This document shows, piece by piece, positions 35,523-44,630 of a stretch of 64,000 nt of DNA. The stretch is from ASV31 sp965229765 (lineage in GTDB: Bacteria > Pseudomonadota > Alphaproteobacteria > Rhodobacterales > Rhodobacteraceae), in NCBI GenBank assembly GCA_965229765.1, contig CBDDJT010000003.1, positions 682,001 through 746,000 of the forward strand, given 5' to 3'. The notes under the pieces are model-generated. The model worked only from the letters and a program-made list of their open reading frames with translations, searched no databases and was not told the DNA's origin. The translations under genes were made by a program, and so were the position numbers. Numbering within the stretch: the first letter of the stretch is position 1; the number at the start of each line of letters is the position of its first letter.

Positions 35523-37634
35523 TCAGCGGATCTCGATACGGTCCAGCGGCTGCACGTTCACCGACGGCGAAAGCTCCTGGAACGACAGCACGGCCAGATC
35601 GGGAAACTCGCGCTCGACGATCTTGCGCATGAAGCGCCGTATATCCATCGGCGTCAGCACCACGGGCCGAAGAGCGTGCCCGTTCAGATCGCCGATCGTG
35701 GATTTCATCGCGCCCAGCAGCCGCTTGTGCGTGTCCGGCGACAGCGCAAGGTAGCTCGCGCCGGAGGTCTGGCGGATCGCGCCGCGAATCTCGTCCTCGA
35801 CGGGTTTGGACAGCAGGTAGGCAGGAATGACGCTCTGCCCGCCGGAAAACTTGTGCGTGATGTAGCGGTTCAGCGCCGAGCGCACGTGTTCGGTCAGAAG
35901 GATCGGGTCCTTCTCGCGCTGGCCCCATTCCACCAGCGCTTCGAGGATCGTGCGCATGTCGCGGATCGAGATTTCCTCGCTTACCAGCCGTTGCAGCACA
36001 TCGGCGATGGTGATGACCGGCAGCGCGCGTGTCGCCTCGCGCACCAGTTCGGCAAAGCTCTTTTCCATCTGGTTCATCAGGTACATGGTTTCCTGTACCC
36101 CGATAAACTCTCCGGCCTGGCTCTTCAGGACGTGCGCCAGGTGATAGGTCAGCATCTCGGGCAGGCCCATCATCTGCACGCCCGCGCGCTGCAACTGGCC
36201 CTGCTGTTTTACCGAAACCCAGATCGACGGGATGTTCGGCAGGAAATCCTCGCCCTTCTCGTAAGGGATAGAAAACATCTGAAGGCTCTGCTCGGTCTCG
36301 CGCACCATGAAGAACCCGGCCCGCGCATGGCCGGCGGCAACAGGGATCTCGTTGACCAAAATGCGGTAATCGCCTGTTGGCAGGTTGTCGTTCAGCCGCA
36401 GGTGAACGCCCGGAAACGGCACGCCAAGGTCAAAATACAGCGCCCGACGCACCCGCGCGACCTCTCGGTCCAGCCGCTTGGGGTCGATGTGCTCGCGGAT
36501 GGTGGACGCCACGTCCACGATCAGCGGCACCGTCAGCGCAAAGCTGACCGGCTCCACCTCCTGCGGCTCGGTGTCGATCTCGCCCTCCTTGGGGAAAGAG
36601 GGCATCATCGACGGATTGGCCGCCGAGGCCAGCGCAGGCATCGTCTGGCTCTCGGACCGGGCCAGCTTTGCCTTGTTGGCCTGCATGATGTAGAACCCGC
36701 CGCCGCCGCAGATAGAGGCCAGCACGAGGAAGACGCCCGTCGGGAAGCCGGGCACGATGGCAAAGCCGGCAAGGATGCCGCCCGCGATCATGAGCGCCTT
36801 GGGCTCCTTGACCATCTGGTTGGCGATATCGGTGCCAAGGTTGTCGTTCTCTTCGGACGCGACGCGCGTGACGATGAAGCCCGCAGTGATCGAGATGAAA
36901 AGCGCGGGTATCTGGCTGACCAGCCCGTCGCCGATCGTCAGGATGGAATAGACCTCCAGCGCCTCGCCCGTGGTCATTCCGCGCTGGGTCGTGCCAACCG
37001 CGATTCCGCCGATGATGTTGACGAAGATGATGATAAGGCCTGCGATTGCGTCGCCCTTGACGAACTTCATCGCGCCATCCATCGCGCCGTAAAGCTGGCT
37101 TTCCTTCTCCAGCTTGCCACGGCGGGACTTGGCCTCGGCGATCTCGATCATGCCGGCGCGCATGTCGCTGTCGATCGACATCTGCTTGCCCGGCATCGCA
37201 TCCAGCGAGAACCGCGCCGACACCTCGGCCACGCGCTCGGACCCCTTGGTGATGACCATGAAGTTGACGATGGTCAGGATCAGGAAGATCACCGCCCCCA
37301 CCACAAGATTGCCGGACACCACGAACTTGCCGAAGGTTTCCACGATCTGGCCCGCGTCGGCCTGCAACAGGATCAGACGCGTCGTGGTGATCGACAGCGC
37401 CAGCCGGAACAGCGTGGTCAGCAGTAGGATCGACGGAAACGCCGACAGCGCCAGCACGTCCTTCAGGTAGATCGCCACCATCAACAATACGGCGGCCAGC
37501 GTCAGATTGATCCCGATCAGCACATCGACCAGCATGGTCGGCAGCGGCAGGATCATCATGAAGACGATGCAGATCAGCAGGAACGCCAGAACGACGTCGT
37601 TCCGTTTGCCCAGGGTTTGCAGGAACTTGGTCAC
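35523..37634 (-). CDS. sctV: T3SS export gate protein SctV
   Basis: SctV (LcrD/HrcV/FlhA family) forms a nonameric ring that receives chaperone-substrate complexes and couples export to the proton gradient. The 703-residue length is typical. The N-terminal half holds about eight membrane helices and the conserved FHIPEP-type loop (FSLDAMPGKQMSIDSDMRAG, SRRGKLEKESQLYGAMDGAM). The C-terminal cytoplasmic half (from about 345) contains PYEKGEDFLPNIPSIWVS and LVEWGQREKDPILLTEHVRS. It heads a minus-strand operon with the ExbB/ExbD-like genes and is divergent from the sctI-sctS operon. Confidence 0.96.
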   Translation of the reverse strand: MTKFLQTLGKRNDVVLAFLLICIVFMMILPLPTMLVDVLIGINLTLAAVLLMVAIYLKDVLALSAFPSILLLTTLFRLALSITTTRLILLQADAGQIVETFGKFVVSGNLVVGAVIFLILTIVNFMVITKGSERVAEVSARFSLDAMPGKQMSIDSDMRAGMIEIAEAKSRRGKLEKESQLYGAMDGAMKFVKGDAIAGLIIIFVNIIGGIAVGTTQRGMTTGEALEVYSILTIGDGLVSQIPALFISITAGFIVTRVASEENDNLGTDIANQMVKEPKALMIAGGILAGFAIVPGFPTGVFLVLASICGGGGFYIMQANKAKLARSESQTMPALASAANPSMMPSFPKEGEIDTEPQEVEPVSFALTVPLIVDVASTIREHIDPKRLDREVARVRRALYFDLGVPFPGVHLRLNDNLPTGDYRILVNEIPVAAGHARAGFFMVRETEQSLQMFSIPYEKGEDFLPNIPSIWVSVKQQGQLQRAGVQMMGLPEMLTYHLAHVLKSQAGEFIGVQETMYLMNQMEKSFAELVREATRALPVITIADVLQRLVSEEISIRDMRTILEALVEWGQREKDPILLTEHVRSALNRYITHKFSGGQSVIPAYLLSKPVEDEIRGAIRQTSGASYLALSPDTHKRLLGAMKSTIGDLNGHALRPVVLTPMDIRRFMRKIVEREFPDLAVLSFQELSPSVNVQPLDRIEIR

Positions 37635-37651
37635 GCGCGTCCGATCTTTTG

Positions 37652-37661
37652 GTTTGTTACA
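37652..37661. promoter_or_regulatory. GTTTGTTACA word in the sctV/sctI-operon divergent promoter
   Basis: This ten-base AT-rich word also occurs at 45574-45583, upstream of the coiled-coil secreted-protein gene. Both lie in short intergenic regions of the T3SS cluster. The 37635-37803 gap must hold the promoters of sctV and of the sctI operon. A shared activator site is possible; no further support is visible. Confidence 0.3.
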
Positions 37662-37803
37662 ATCGACACCGAACTGCGGAACAAAGGCAACAGGATTCGC
37701 ACCTCTTTTCCGGGTTGTGCGTGCTTGTGCCCGCCGAATGGCTGAGTCACTGTGTCAAATGTCATGCAAGGCGGACGCCATGCGGTTAAAAGACTGACAA
37801 AGC

Positions 37804-38178
37804 ATGGAGAATGACGTGCAGATCACGCTGGAAAGCAACCTTGTCCGGATGATGGCCGATATCGGGTTTCTTGGTATAAGCCGGGGCAGGTTCGACGACG
37901 CCGCAACGGTTTTCCTGGCCTTGCGCGCCGTCCGCCCCAACGAGGACGTGGGCGTGGTCGGCGGGGCGGTCGCCTGCCTTGGCGCCGGTGACACAGCGGG
38001 TGCGATGAAAATCCTGCGTGCCGCGCGTCAGTCCGAACCCGTCCTTGCCTTTTCCTGCGTCGCGCTGATGCAGGGCGGGCAGAAAGCCGCGGCAGAGGAC
38101 ATCCTTGCCGATCTGGAAGCGACCGCGCCGGATTCTCCGTTGACGGAGATGGCGCGCGCGTCAATCGTAGGAACATGA
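37804..38178 (+). CDS. TPR-like T3SS protein (HrpB1/SctG-like)
   Basis: This 124-residue helical protein has TPR-like repeats (IGFLGISRGRFDDAATVFLAL, VGGAVACLGAGDTAGAMKIL, LAFSCVALMQGGQKAAAEDI). The size and position directly before sctI resemble HrpB1/HrpK and YscG-type proteins. A separate YscG-like gene occurs beside the needle gene at 52089, so this one may serve the inner rod or another early substrate. It leads the plus-strand structural operon. Confidence 0.6.
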   Translation: MENDVQITLESNLVRMMADIGFLGISRGRFDDAATVFLALRAVRPNEDVGVVGGAVACLGAGDTAGAMKILRAARQSEPVLAFSCVALMQGGQKAAAEDILADLEATAPDSPLTEMARASIVGT

Positions 38179-38218
38179 TGCGGCCGGTGCATTCGGCCCG
38201 CAGGTGGGAGACCAAGAC

Positions 38219-38764
38219 ATGAGCACCATCGATACGGGCCTGCCGTTTCAGGCGTCCTTCCTGCAATCGGCCGACATGGCCCGCACGCCCGCGCCCGGCC
38301 AATCCTCCAGCGTTGCCGCCTTCGGCGAAGCGATGCGCAACGCCGGCGTCACGCCGGCAGGCAACAGCTTTCAACCGGTGCAGGGCGTGCAGGTGGCCCA
38401 GCTGACCACGCCGGCCGGGCCCGTCACCGACGTGCCGCTGCCCGAACAGGTGCGCCCCGCCGCAACCGTCGATCCCGCCGACGGCGCCCGCCAGCGCGCG
38501 GTCGAGGGGCTGGAGCTCTCGCAGCAGCCGGTGTCCGATGTCGGGCCGGGCCAGTCGATCCTTGACGGGCTGCAACGCATCCGCGGCATCTTCGACGGCC
38601 AGATCGGCAACCTCAACGGCCGTATCGAAAGCGCCCAGTTCGACGCCGCAGACCTGATGACCGTCCAGGCTGAGGTCGTGACGTTCTCGGTCATGGTCGA
38701 CGTGTCGTCCAAGCTGGCCGGCAAGTCCACGCAGGCGATGGACACCCTGATGAAGGGCCAGTGA
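38219..38764 (+). CDS. sctI: T3SS inner rod protein SctI
   Basis: SctI (YscI/PrgJ/HrpB) joins the needle to the export gate. The 181-residue protein starts at ATG 38219 after GGGAG; a GTG 15 bases upstream is less likely. The C-terminal region has the conserved rod pattern (MTVQAEVVTFSVMVDVSSKL, then AGKSTQAMDTLMKGQ). The N-terminal 100 residues are disordered, and the whole is longer than YscI (115) or PrgJ (101). It lies immediately before sctJ, as in the Ysc operon. Confidence 0.85.
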   Translation: MSTIDTGLPFQASFLQSADMARTPAPGQSSSVAAFGEAMRNAGVTPAGNSFQPVQGVQVAQLTTPAGPVTDVPLPEQVRPAATVDPADGARQRAVEGLELSQQPVSDVGPGQSILDGLQRIRGIFDGQIGNLNGRIESAQFDAADLMTVQAEVVTFSVMVDVSSKLAGKSTQAMDTLMKGQ

Positions 38765-38818
38765 CGCAGCCGATGCCGAACCGCCCGCTCCTCGCCCCGC
38801 TCGAAAGGTAGACCACGG

Positions 38819-39616
38819 ATGACGTCGTTCCTGCGGTTCCTTCGGCCCATGGTCCTTCTTCTGGCGCTAGGCGCCTGCAAGACGGACATCTATTCCAATT
38901 TGTCCGAGCAGGAAGCAAACGACATGCTCCGGGCCCTGTTGTCCCAGGACATACAGGCCACCAAGACATCCCTTGGCGAGGGGCTTTTCAATGTCGCGGT
39001 CGGCAACGCCGACGTGGCCGACGCGCTCTCGATCCTCGAATCCCAGGGGCTGCCAAACGGCCAGCGCGAATCCATCGGCCAGGTCTTCGCCAAGTCGGGC
39101 ATCGTGTCCTCGCCCTTCGAGGAGCGTGTACGCTTCGTCTATGCCTTGGGCGAAGAGGTCGCGGCCACCCTGCAAAAGATCGACGGCGTCATGGTCGCGC
39201 GCGTCCATATCGTGATGCCCGAGGATCCCGGCCTTGGCAAAGAGGTCAAACCCTCATCCGCCGCGGTCTTCATAAAGCAAAAGCCGGGCTTCGACCTGGA
39301 CTTCCTGATGCCGCAGGTGCGGCGGCTGGTGGCGAACTCGATCGAAGGCGTGGAATACGACAACGTCACCGTGATCCTCGTCGAGACGCAGATGCCCCCC
39401 GTGCGCGAGGACCGGCTGGCCACCACCGACTTCGTCGAGCCCCTGCCCGGCCTTCGCATGGACAGCGCCGCGTTCAACCAGTTCATGACCTACGCCATCG
39501 CTGCGGCAGCGATCGTGGGCGTGCTGATCCTGCTCAGCGGCTTCCTTACCTGGCGCGTCTTCGCCCTTCGGCGGCGTGCGGCCCTTGCGGCGGAAGGCGC
39601 AGAGGAGGATGGCTGA
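38819..39616 (+). CDS. sctJ: T3SS inner membrane ring lipoprotein SctJ
   Basis: This 265-residue protein of the YscJ/PrgK/FliF family has a lipoprotein signal with lipobox (LLLALGACK, Cys about 20), the first ring-building motif (IYSNLSEQEANDMLRALLSQ), the second ring domain (VRFVYALGEEVAATLQKIDG, VARVHIVMPEDPGLGKEVKP) and a C-terminal membrane helix (IAAAAIVGVLILLSGFLTW). It forms the inner-membrane MS-type ring with SctD. RBS AAAGG lies before the start. Confidence 0.95.
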   Translation: MTSFLRFLRPMVLLLALGACKTDIYSNLSEQEANDMLRALLSQDIQATKTSLGEGLFNVAVGNADVADALSILESQGLPNGQRESIGQVFAKSGIVSSPFEERVRFVYALGEEVAATLQKIDGVMVARVHIVMPEDPGLGKEVKPSSAAVFIKQKPGFDLDFLMPQVRRLVANSIEGVEYDNVTVILVETQMPPVREDRLATTDFVEPLPGLRMDSAAFNQFMTYAIAAAAIVGVLILLSGFLTWRVFALRRRAALAAEGAEEDG

Positions 39617-39640
39617 GGGGCGCGCGACAGGCGGTGACGC

Positions 39641-40396
39641 GTGACAGACGTCGCGGCGATCTCCTTCGGCTCCACCTCTGGCCGCCTGATGTTGCAGCTG
39701 GCGCGCTTTCTGTCTGATCCCGCAGCGCAGATCCCCCACGATCGGCTGCTGGCGCTCTTGCCGGAACGTGACCGCGACGCCGCCACCGCTCTCAGGGGTG
39801 CGCCGCCCTTCTCGCCCGCTCTCAACGGTCACTTGCGCCGCTCGGCCGGGCTTGACGGCGCAGGGGCCGACCAGGACCTTGCCGCGCGGCTGAAGGTCAG
39901 CGACCGGGATCAGGTTTTCCTGCGGCTTGCGCTTGCCCCCGCCGACCGGCTCGACGACATATTCGGCACGCTGGCCGCCTGCATCTATCGCGGCGCCATT
40001 TCCGGGGCCATCATGGGCGCGCGCGTGCGCCAGATGCGCGCCGCCTTCGGCGACGACGGGTTCGATGTCGGCCTGCGGCAGGCCGCGCTCCTGTTTGCCA
40101 ATCTCGCCGATTTCGCCGACCCGGCCATGACCTTCCCCGAGCCTGATCCCGAAACCGGCGCCCCGCCCCCCGGCACGCCCTTTCACATCCGCGACGCCCG
40201 CATCGTCGTCGGACGCATGATGGAAGAAAGGCACCCGCTCTTCGCCACGATCTTTGACCTGCGCTTCGGCTGGACATCGGAACGCAAGTCCCCTGCGCCG
40301 CCCGCACGCACCGCGCCGATCACCGACGCCCACGTCGACCAGCTGTTCAAGCTGCTCAGCATGAAGGACGCCCGATGGCAGATGTTTTCCGGCTGA
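39641..40396 (+). CDS. sctK: T3SS sorting-platform protein SctK
   Basis: SctK (YscK/OrgA) links SctD to the cytoplasmic sorting platform. This 251-residue protein begins at GTG 39641, 24 bases after sctJ. It is helical and has no signal or membrane segment. Assignment rests on position between sctJ and sctL and on size; SctK sequences are poorly conserved. The segment DARIVVGRMMEERHPLFATI and a predicted C-terminal helix overlap the sctL start by 22 bases. Confidence 0.7.
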   Translation: MTDVAAISFGSTSGRLMLQLARFLSDPAAQIPHDRLLALLPERDRDAATALRGAPPFSPALNGHLRRSAGLDGAGADQDLAARLKVSDRDQVFLRLALAPADRLDDIFGTLAACIYRGAISGAIMGARVRQMRAAFGDDGFDVGLRQAALLFANLADFADPAMTFPEPDPETGAPPPGTPFHIRDARIVVGRMMEERHPLFATIFDLRFGWTSERKSPAPPARTAPITDAHVDQLFKLLSMKDARWQMFSG

Positions 40397-40980
40397 AGGA
40401 ACTGGGCCTCGCCCTGTCGCCCTCGGGCGGCGTGGTGAAACGCGCCACGGTTCAGGACATGGCCGGCGCGACCGATCTGCTCGCCGCCGCCCGCGCCGAG
40501 GCCGAACGCATCGTGGGCGACGCGCGCGACGCCTTCACCGCCGAAAAGGACCGCGGCTATGCCGAGGGCTGGGCGGACGCCCAGCGCGAGGCCGTGGCAC
40601 GCCTGCTCGACGAACAGAAGACGCTGGACGACACGCTGGCCCGCCTTGAGGGCGAGATCGGCGATCTCGTCCTGACCCTGGTGCGCCAGGTGATCCACCA
40701 GGTTGACGACGCCGATCTGGTGCGTCGCACCGCGCGCGCCGCGCTCTCGACCATCCGCACCCAGAAACGCGCCCAGCTCTACGTGCCCAGCGAGACCCTG
40801 GACGCAACCCGCGCCGCGATTGCCGAGATCAAGGCGGAATTCCCGGAAATGGAACTGGTCGACGTGATCGAGGATTACGCCCTGCGCCCGCCCGCGCTGC
40901 GGCTGGAATCCGATCTCGGCGTGGTCTCCTTTGTGTTGGAGAACACGCTCGACGACCTGCGAAAACTGCTAACAGGGTAA
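40375..40980 (+). CDS. sctL: T3SS ATPase stator SctL
   Basis: SctL (YscL/HrpE/FliH) binds and regulates the ATPase SctN. This 201-residue protein has a helical, charged N-terminal half (AEAERIVGDARDAFTAEKDR, GYAEGWADAQREAVARLLDE) and a conserved C-terminal domain (LVLTLVRQVIHQVDDADLV, LRLESDLGVVSFVLENTLDD). It overlaps sctK and is followed by sctN. The arrangement K-L-N is that of the Ysc operon. Confidence 0.88.
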   Translation: MADVFRLKELGLALSPSGGVVKRATVQDMAGATDLLAAARAEAERIVGDARDAFTAEKDRGYAEGWADAQREAVARLLDEQKTLDDTLARLEGEIGDLVLTLVRQVIHQVDDADLVRRTARAALSTIRTQKRAQLYVPSETLDATRAAIAEIKAEFPEMELVDVIEDYALRPPALRLESDLGVVSFVLENTLDDLRKLLTG

Positions 40981-41007
40981 CAGACCGCCAGGGAGACCGC
41001 ACCGAAC

Positions 41008-42396
41008 GTGCCCGACGACGCCAACATCCAGATCGACACGTCCGAGGTCGCCGCCCGGCGTCTCGCGTCGATTTCCGATGTGCTTTCGGGCGTGCCCGCA
41101 CGGCTGGCGGAACGGACAGAGGATTTCCAGCCCTACCGCCTGACCGGCAAGGTCAAGAAGGTCGTCGGCACCATCATCCACGCCATCGCGCCAGAGGTGC
41201 AGGTGGGGGAACTGGTCGACATCTACACGCGCGAGACCGGCCACCACCTGATGGCCGAAGTCGTGGGATTCATGGGGTCCGAGGCGCTGTTGTCGCCCAT
41301 CGGCGAGACAATGGGCGTCTCTCCCACGTCCGAAGTCATCCCGACGGGCCGCGTGCAATCGGTGCCGGTGGGCGACGGCCTTATCGGCCGCGTGCTCGAC
41401 GGCTTCGGCAATTTCGTGGACGGCTCGGACCGCCCGTTCCAGCCCGACACGCGCTATCCGGTCTACCGCGATCCCCCCGACCCGATGAAGCGCAAGATCA
41501 TCAAGGATCCGCTTTCGCTGGGCGTGCGTGCGCTCGACGGCCTGCTGACCTGCGGCGAAGGCCAGCGGATGGGCATCTTCGCGGCGGCGGGCGGCGGCAA
41601 GTCCACGCTTCTTGCCATGCTCGTCAAGGGCGCTGACGTGGACGTGACGGTGCTGGCGCTGATCGGCGAACGCGGCCGCGAGGTGCGCGAATTCATCGAG
41701 CACGACCTTGGCCCCGAGGGGCTGGCAAAATCGATCATCGTCGTCGCCACCTCCGACAAATCGTCGATGGAACGGCAAAAGGCGGCCTTTGTCGCGACCT
41801 CGATCGCCGAGTATTTCCGCGACAAGGGCAAGCGCGTGCTGTTCCTGATGGACAGCGTCACCCGCTTTGCCCGCGCCCAGCGCGAGATCGGGCTGGCGGC
41901 GGGCGAGCCGCCCACCCGGCGCGGCTTTCCGCCCTCGGTCTTCGCCAACCTGCCCAAGCTGATGGAACGCGTGGGCATGAACGAAACCGGCTCGATCACC
42001 GCGCTTTACACGGTGCTGGTGGAAGGCGACGACATGAACGAGCCCGTCGCCGACGAAACCCGCTCGATCCTTGACGGCCACATCATCCTGTCGCGCGACC
42101 TTGCCGCCCAGAACCACTATCCAGCCATCGACATCCTCGTGTCGAAGAGCCGGGTGATGAACAAGGTCGTCACGCCGGAACATCTGGCCGCTGCCGGGCA
42201 GGTCAACGAATGGATGGCGCTTTACAAGGATGTGGAGCTGCTGCTGAAGATCGGCGAGTACAAGTCCGGCTCTGACCCGCGCTCGGACAAGGCCATCGCC
42301 AAGCACGAGGACATCCGCGCCTTCCTGCGCCAGCCCACGACCCAGCTTGAAACCTACGACGACACGCTGGCCAAACTGATCGCGATGACCCGATGA
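41008..42396 (+). CDS. sctN: T3SS ATPase SctN
   Basis: SctN is the hexameric ATPase that strips chaperones and unfolds substrates. The 462-residue protein starts at GTG 41008. It shows the P-loop GIFAAAGGGKSTLLAM (about 183-198), the F-type landmark LIGERGREVREFIEHDLGPE, Walker B VLFLMDSVTRFARAQREIGL and the GEPPTRRGFPPSVFANLPKL segment. The Gly before the GKST Lys replaces the more usual Val in AGVGKST, a mild variation. The stop overlaps sctO (ATGA). Confidence 0.97.
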   Translation: MPDDANIQIDTSEVAARRLASISDVLSGVPARLAERTEDFQPYRLTGKVKKVVGTIIHAIAPEVQVGELVDIYTRETGHHLMAEVVGFMGSEALLSPIGETMGVSPTSEVIPTGRVQSVPVGDGLIGRVLDGFGNFVDGSDRPFQPDTRYPVYRDPPDPMKRKIIKDPLSLGVRALDGLLTCGEGQRMGIFAAAGGGKSTLLAMLVKGADVDVTVLALIGERGREVREFIEHDLGPEGLAKSIIVVATSDKSSMERQKAAFVATSIAEYFRDKGKRVLFLMDSVTRFARAQREIGLAAGEPPTRRGFPPSVFANLPKLMERVGMNETGSITALYTVLVEGDDMNEPVADETRSILDGHIILSRDLAAQNHYPAIDILVSKSRVMNKVVTPEHLAAAGQVNEWMALYKDVELLLKIGEYKSGSDPRSDKAIAKHEDIRAFLRQPTTQLETYDDTLAKLIAMTR

Positions 42397-42896
42397 TCCG
42401 GCAGTTCAAGGTCCTCAAGTCCGTCAAGAAGATGCGCGAGGACCGCGCGCTTCGCGAACTGATGAAGGCACGCGAAGAACTGCGCAAGGCCGAGGAACGC
42501 CTTCAGGACGCCATCACCGCCGTCGAGGACAGCGCCCGTACCCTGCCGGACCGCGAGCGCGCGATCTACGCCGAGATCCTGCGCAAGATCGTCGGCCTGC
42601 CCGACATCGATTCCGCCAAGGACCGCGTGCTGGCGCTCCAGATGGATCACCAGCGCCTGATCGACCGGCGTGGCCGCGCCGAGGACCACCTCAAGCGGAT
42701 GCAAGAGGCGCTGGTCGAGGCGCAGGCCGAATACCGCCGCAAGCAGCAGGAGGTCGAGAAGATCGACACGCTGCTCGAACGCATGGTCCGCGAGGCCGCC
42801 GAGGAAGCCACCGCAAAAGAAGAGGCAGAGATAGAGGAACTCTTCTCAAAGCCCGGAAGACGCCCAGACACCGCGACAGAAAGCGCCCTGCAATGA
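42393..42896 (+). CDS. sctO: T3SS central stalk protein SctO
   Basis: SctO (YscO/FliJ-like) is a helical hairpin inserted in the ATPase and recycles chaperones. The 167-residue protein is almost entirely coiled coil (MREDRALRELMKAREELRKA, YRRKQQEVEKIDTLLERMVR) with a short polar C-terminus. It is translationally coupled to sctN before and sctP after (both ATGA overlaps). Position is decisive because the sequence is low in conserved motifs. Confidence 0.85.
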   Translation: MIRQFKVLKSVKKMREDRALRELMKAREELRKAEERLQDAITAVEDSARTLPDRERAIYAEILRKIVGLPDIDSAKDRVLALQMDHQRLIDRRGRAEDHLKRMQEALVEAQAEYRRKQQEVEKIDTLLERMVREAAEEATAKEEAEIEELFSKPGRRPDTATESALQ

Positions 42897-43582
42897 CCGA
42901 GATCCGCAACACGCCGCCCACGCCCGACACCGCGCGGCTTGGCCGCGACACGGGCAAGGACGGCGCGCAAGATGGCGAAACCGGGCTGGGCGGCGGGCGC
43001 GGCCCGCAGACGGGCCTAAGCTCCGGCATGGGCAAGGACGCCCGCGGGCGCAGCCTGACCGCCTCGGTCGAGGCCGCGCGCCTGCAAGGGTTCGAGGCCA
43101 GCCTTGCCCGCGCCTCTGCGACCGCGGACGGCCTGCCCCCCGCCACCGGCACCGCCCGCCGCCACTCCGACGACGACCGACCACGCGACGCGCAGGAACT
43201 GATCGTCATCCCCCGCGCCGAACCCGGCGCGCCGCCGCCCGCACGCGCGGCGGACCCCGCAAATCCCGCGCAGGCCCAGAAGATAGAGGCGCTGGTCGAC
43301 CGCATCATGTCCGAGATCGACGCAGGTCAGCGCGCCACCATCCGCCATGGCACCGGCGGCGCGCTGACCGTGTCCTTCCCGCTGACCGACATGGGCCTGA
43401 TGATCTCGCGCATCGCGCTTACGGTGCAGGGCGGCACGCTGACGGTGACGCTTTCGACCATCGGTGACGGACCGGATGAGGCCGCGCTGCGCGATCTCGC
43501 CCAGTCGCTGGCCAACCGCCATCCCTCCAAGACCGTCCGCATCTGCCGCGAAGACAGCGGCCGCAATGACCAGAGCGCCTGA
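42893..43582 (+). CDS. sctP: T3SS needle-length regulator SctP
   Basis: This 229-residue protein occupies the SctP position between sctO and sctQ. The first 130 residues are disordered and Pro/Arg/Asp-rich. A folded C-terminal part follows (KIEALVDRIMSEIDAGQRAT, LTVSFPLTDMGLMISRIALT, VQGGTLTVTLSTI), matching the HrpP/YscP-type substrate-specificity-switch domain. It is shorter than YscP (about 450-515), so the needle may be short or length may be set differently. Confidence 0.72.
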   Translation: MTEIRNTPPTPDTARLGRDTGKDGAQDGETGLGGGRGPQTGLSSGMGKDARGRSLTASVEAARLQGFEASLARASATADGLPPATGTARRHSDDDRPRDAQELIVIPRAEPGAPPPARAADPANPAQAQKIEALVDRIMSEIDAGQRATIRHGTGGALTVSFPLTDMGLMISRIALTVQGGTLTVTLSTIGDGPDEAALRDLAQSLANRHPSKTVRICREDSGRNDQSA

Positions 43583-43597
43583 TATGGGGGACCGCAG

Positions 43598-44611
43598 ATG
43601 AAGGACGCCCTGACCCAAAGCGTCGCCCCCGAGCAGGCATGGAACGCCTTTGCCGCCCGCTTCGGCGAGCCGCTGGCACTGGCGCCGAACCTGAACCTCG
43701 TGCTGTCCCGGGCCGCGCCCCCGCCTTCGGATGCCCCGCTTTTCGCCGCGGAACTGTCCGATCCCGAAACCGGCGCGCGGCACACCGCGCACCTGCACCT
43801 TGCCGCCTTTCCCTTCAAGGCCGCCGCCGGCGCAGACCTGACCCTCGATGCGCTCGGGGCGCTGTCCGACGGGTTCCGGCAGGACATCCTCGCCGGCGCG
43901 CTGACCTTTCTGCGTGACGCGCTGCCGGTGGCGCGCCTGTGCAGCCTGCCCGCCCCTGCCGGGGGCGCCCCCGGCGGGCTGACATGGACCACGGCAGAGA
44001 TCGACGGCGGCTGGGGCGACACCGCGCGGGTACTGGTCGGCGCCCCGGCCGCCGACTGGCAACGCCTGGCAGAGCGTCTGCTGGCCGCCGGCCTGACCGG
44101 TGCCAACGGCGCAGAGCTTGGCCGGCTGATCGCAGCCCGGATCCCGGTGGACGGCCGCTTCGCCGTCGCGCGCCTGACGCTCGGCGCGGCCGCGCTCGCG
44201 GCGCTGGAACCGGGCGACATGCTGGTGCCCGACCGACCCGACGTGATCCCGCGGTTCGAGGGCCGCGGCTTTGGCATGACGCTGGCCCCGTCCGAGGGCG
44301 CCTGGACGATCAAGGAGATCGAATTGAACGACACCGACACCCAGACCGCCGGGGCGGACACCGACACCCCCGCCACCGACATCATGGACGTGCCCGTCAC
44401 CCTGTCGATCGTCACCGGCGAACGCCAGCTTGCGCTTTCGGACCTTGCCGGGCTGGCACCGGGCGGCGTGTTGCCGCTCGACCCGCCGGACAATGCGCCC
44501 GGCGCGCCGGTGCGGCTGGTCGCCAACGGGCGGACCGTGGGAAAGGGCCACCTTGTCCAGATCGACGGGGCGCTCGCGGTGCGTGTCTCGGACATCTTCG
44601 GCAAGAGCTGA
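43598..44611 (+). CDS. sctQ: T3SS C-ring protein SctQ
   Basis: SctQ forms the cytoplasmic pods of the sorting platform. This 337-residue protein has a poorly conserved N-terminal half and a C-terminal SpoA domain (about 260-335: IMDVPVTLSIVTGERQLALS, LAGLAPGGVLPLDPPDNAPG, VRLVANGRTVGKGHLVQIDG). An internal start giving a short SctQ-C, as in Yersinia, is possible but not proven; an ATG lies at 44383, just before the SpoA domain. It is followed by sctR after 19 bases. Confidence 0.85.
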   Translation: MKDALTQSVAPEQAWNAFAARFGEPLALAPNLNLVLSRAAPPPSDAPLFAAELSDPETGARHTAHLHLAAFPFKAAAGADLTLDALGALSDGFRQDILAGALTFLRDALPVARLCSLPAPAGGAPGGLTWTTAEIDGGWGDTARVLVGAPAADWQRLAERLLAAGLTGANGAELGRLIAARIPVDGRFAVARLTLGAAALAALEPGDMLVPDRPDVIPRFEGRGFGMTLAPSEGAWTIKEIELNDTDTQTAGADTDTPATDIMDVPVTLSIVTGERQLALSDLAGLAPGGVLPLDPPDNAPGAPVRLVANGRTVGKGHLVQIDGALAVRVSDIFGKS

Positions 44612-44630
44612 CAAGGGGTTCCTCCGGGCG

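Noticed and set aside
33879..37427. Very long open frame (1182 codons) on the plus strand, opposite the ExbB/ExbD-like genes and sctV
   Set aside because: It mirrors sctV and its neighbours codon by codon, has biased composition (His/Arg/Gln-rich) and no recognisable domain; long antisense frames are expected in GC-rich DNA.
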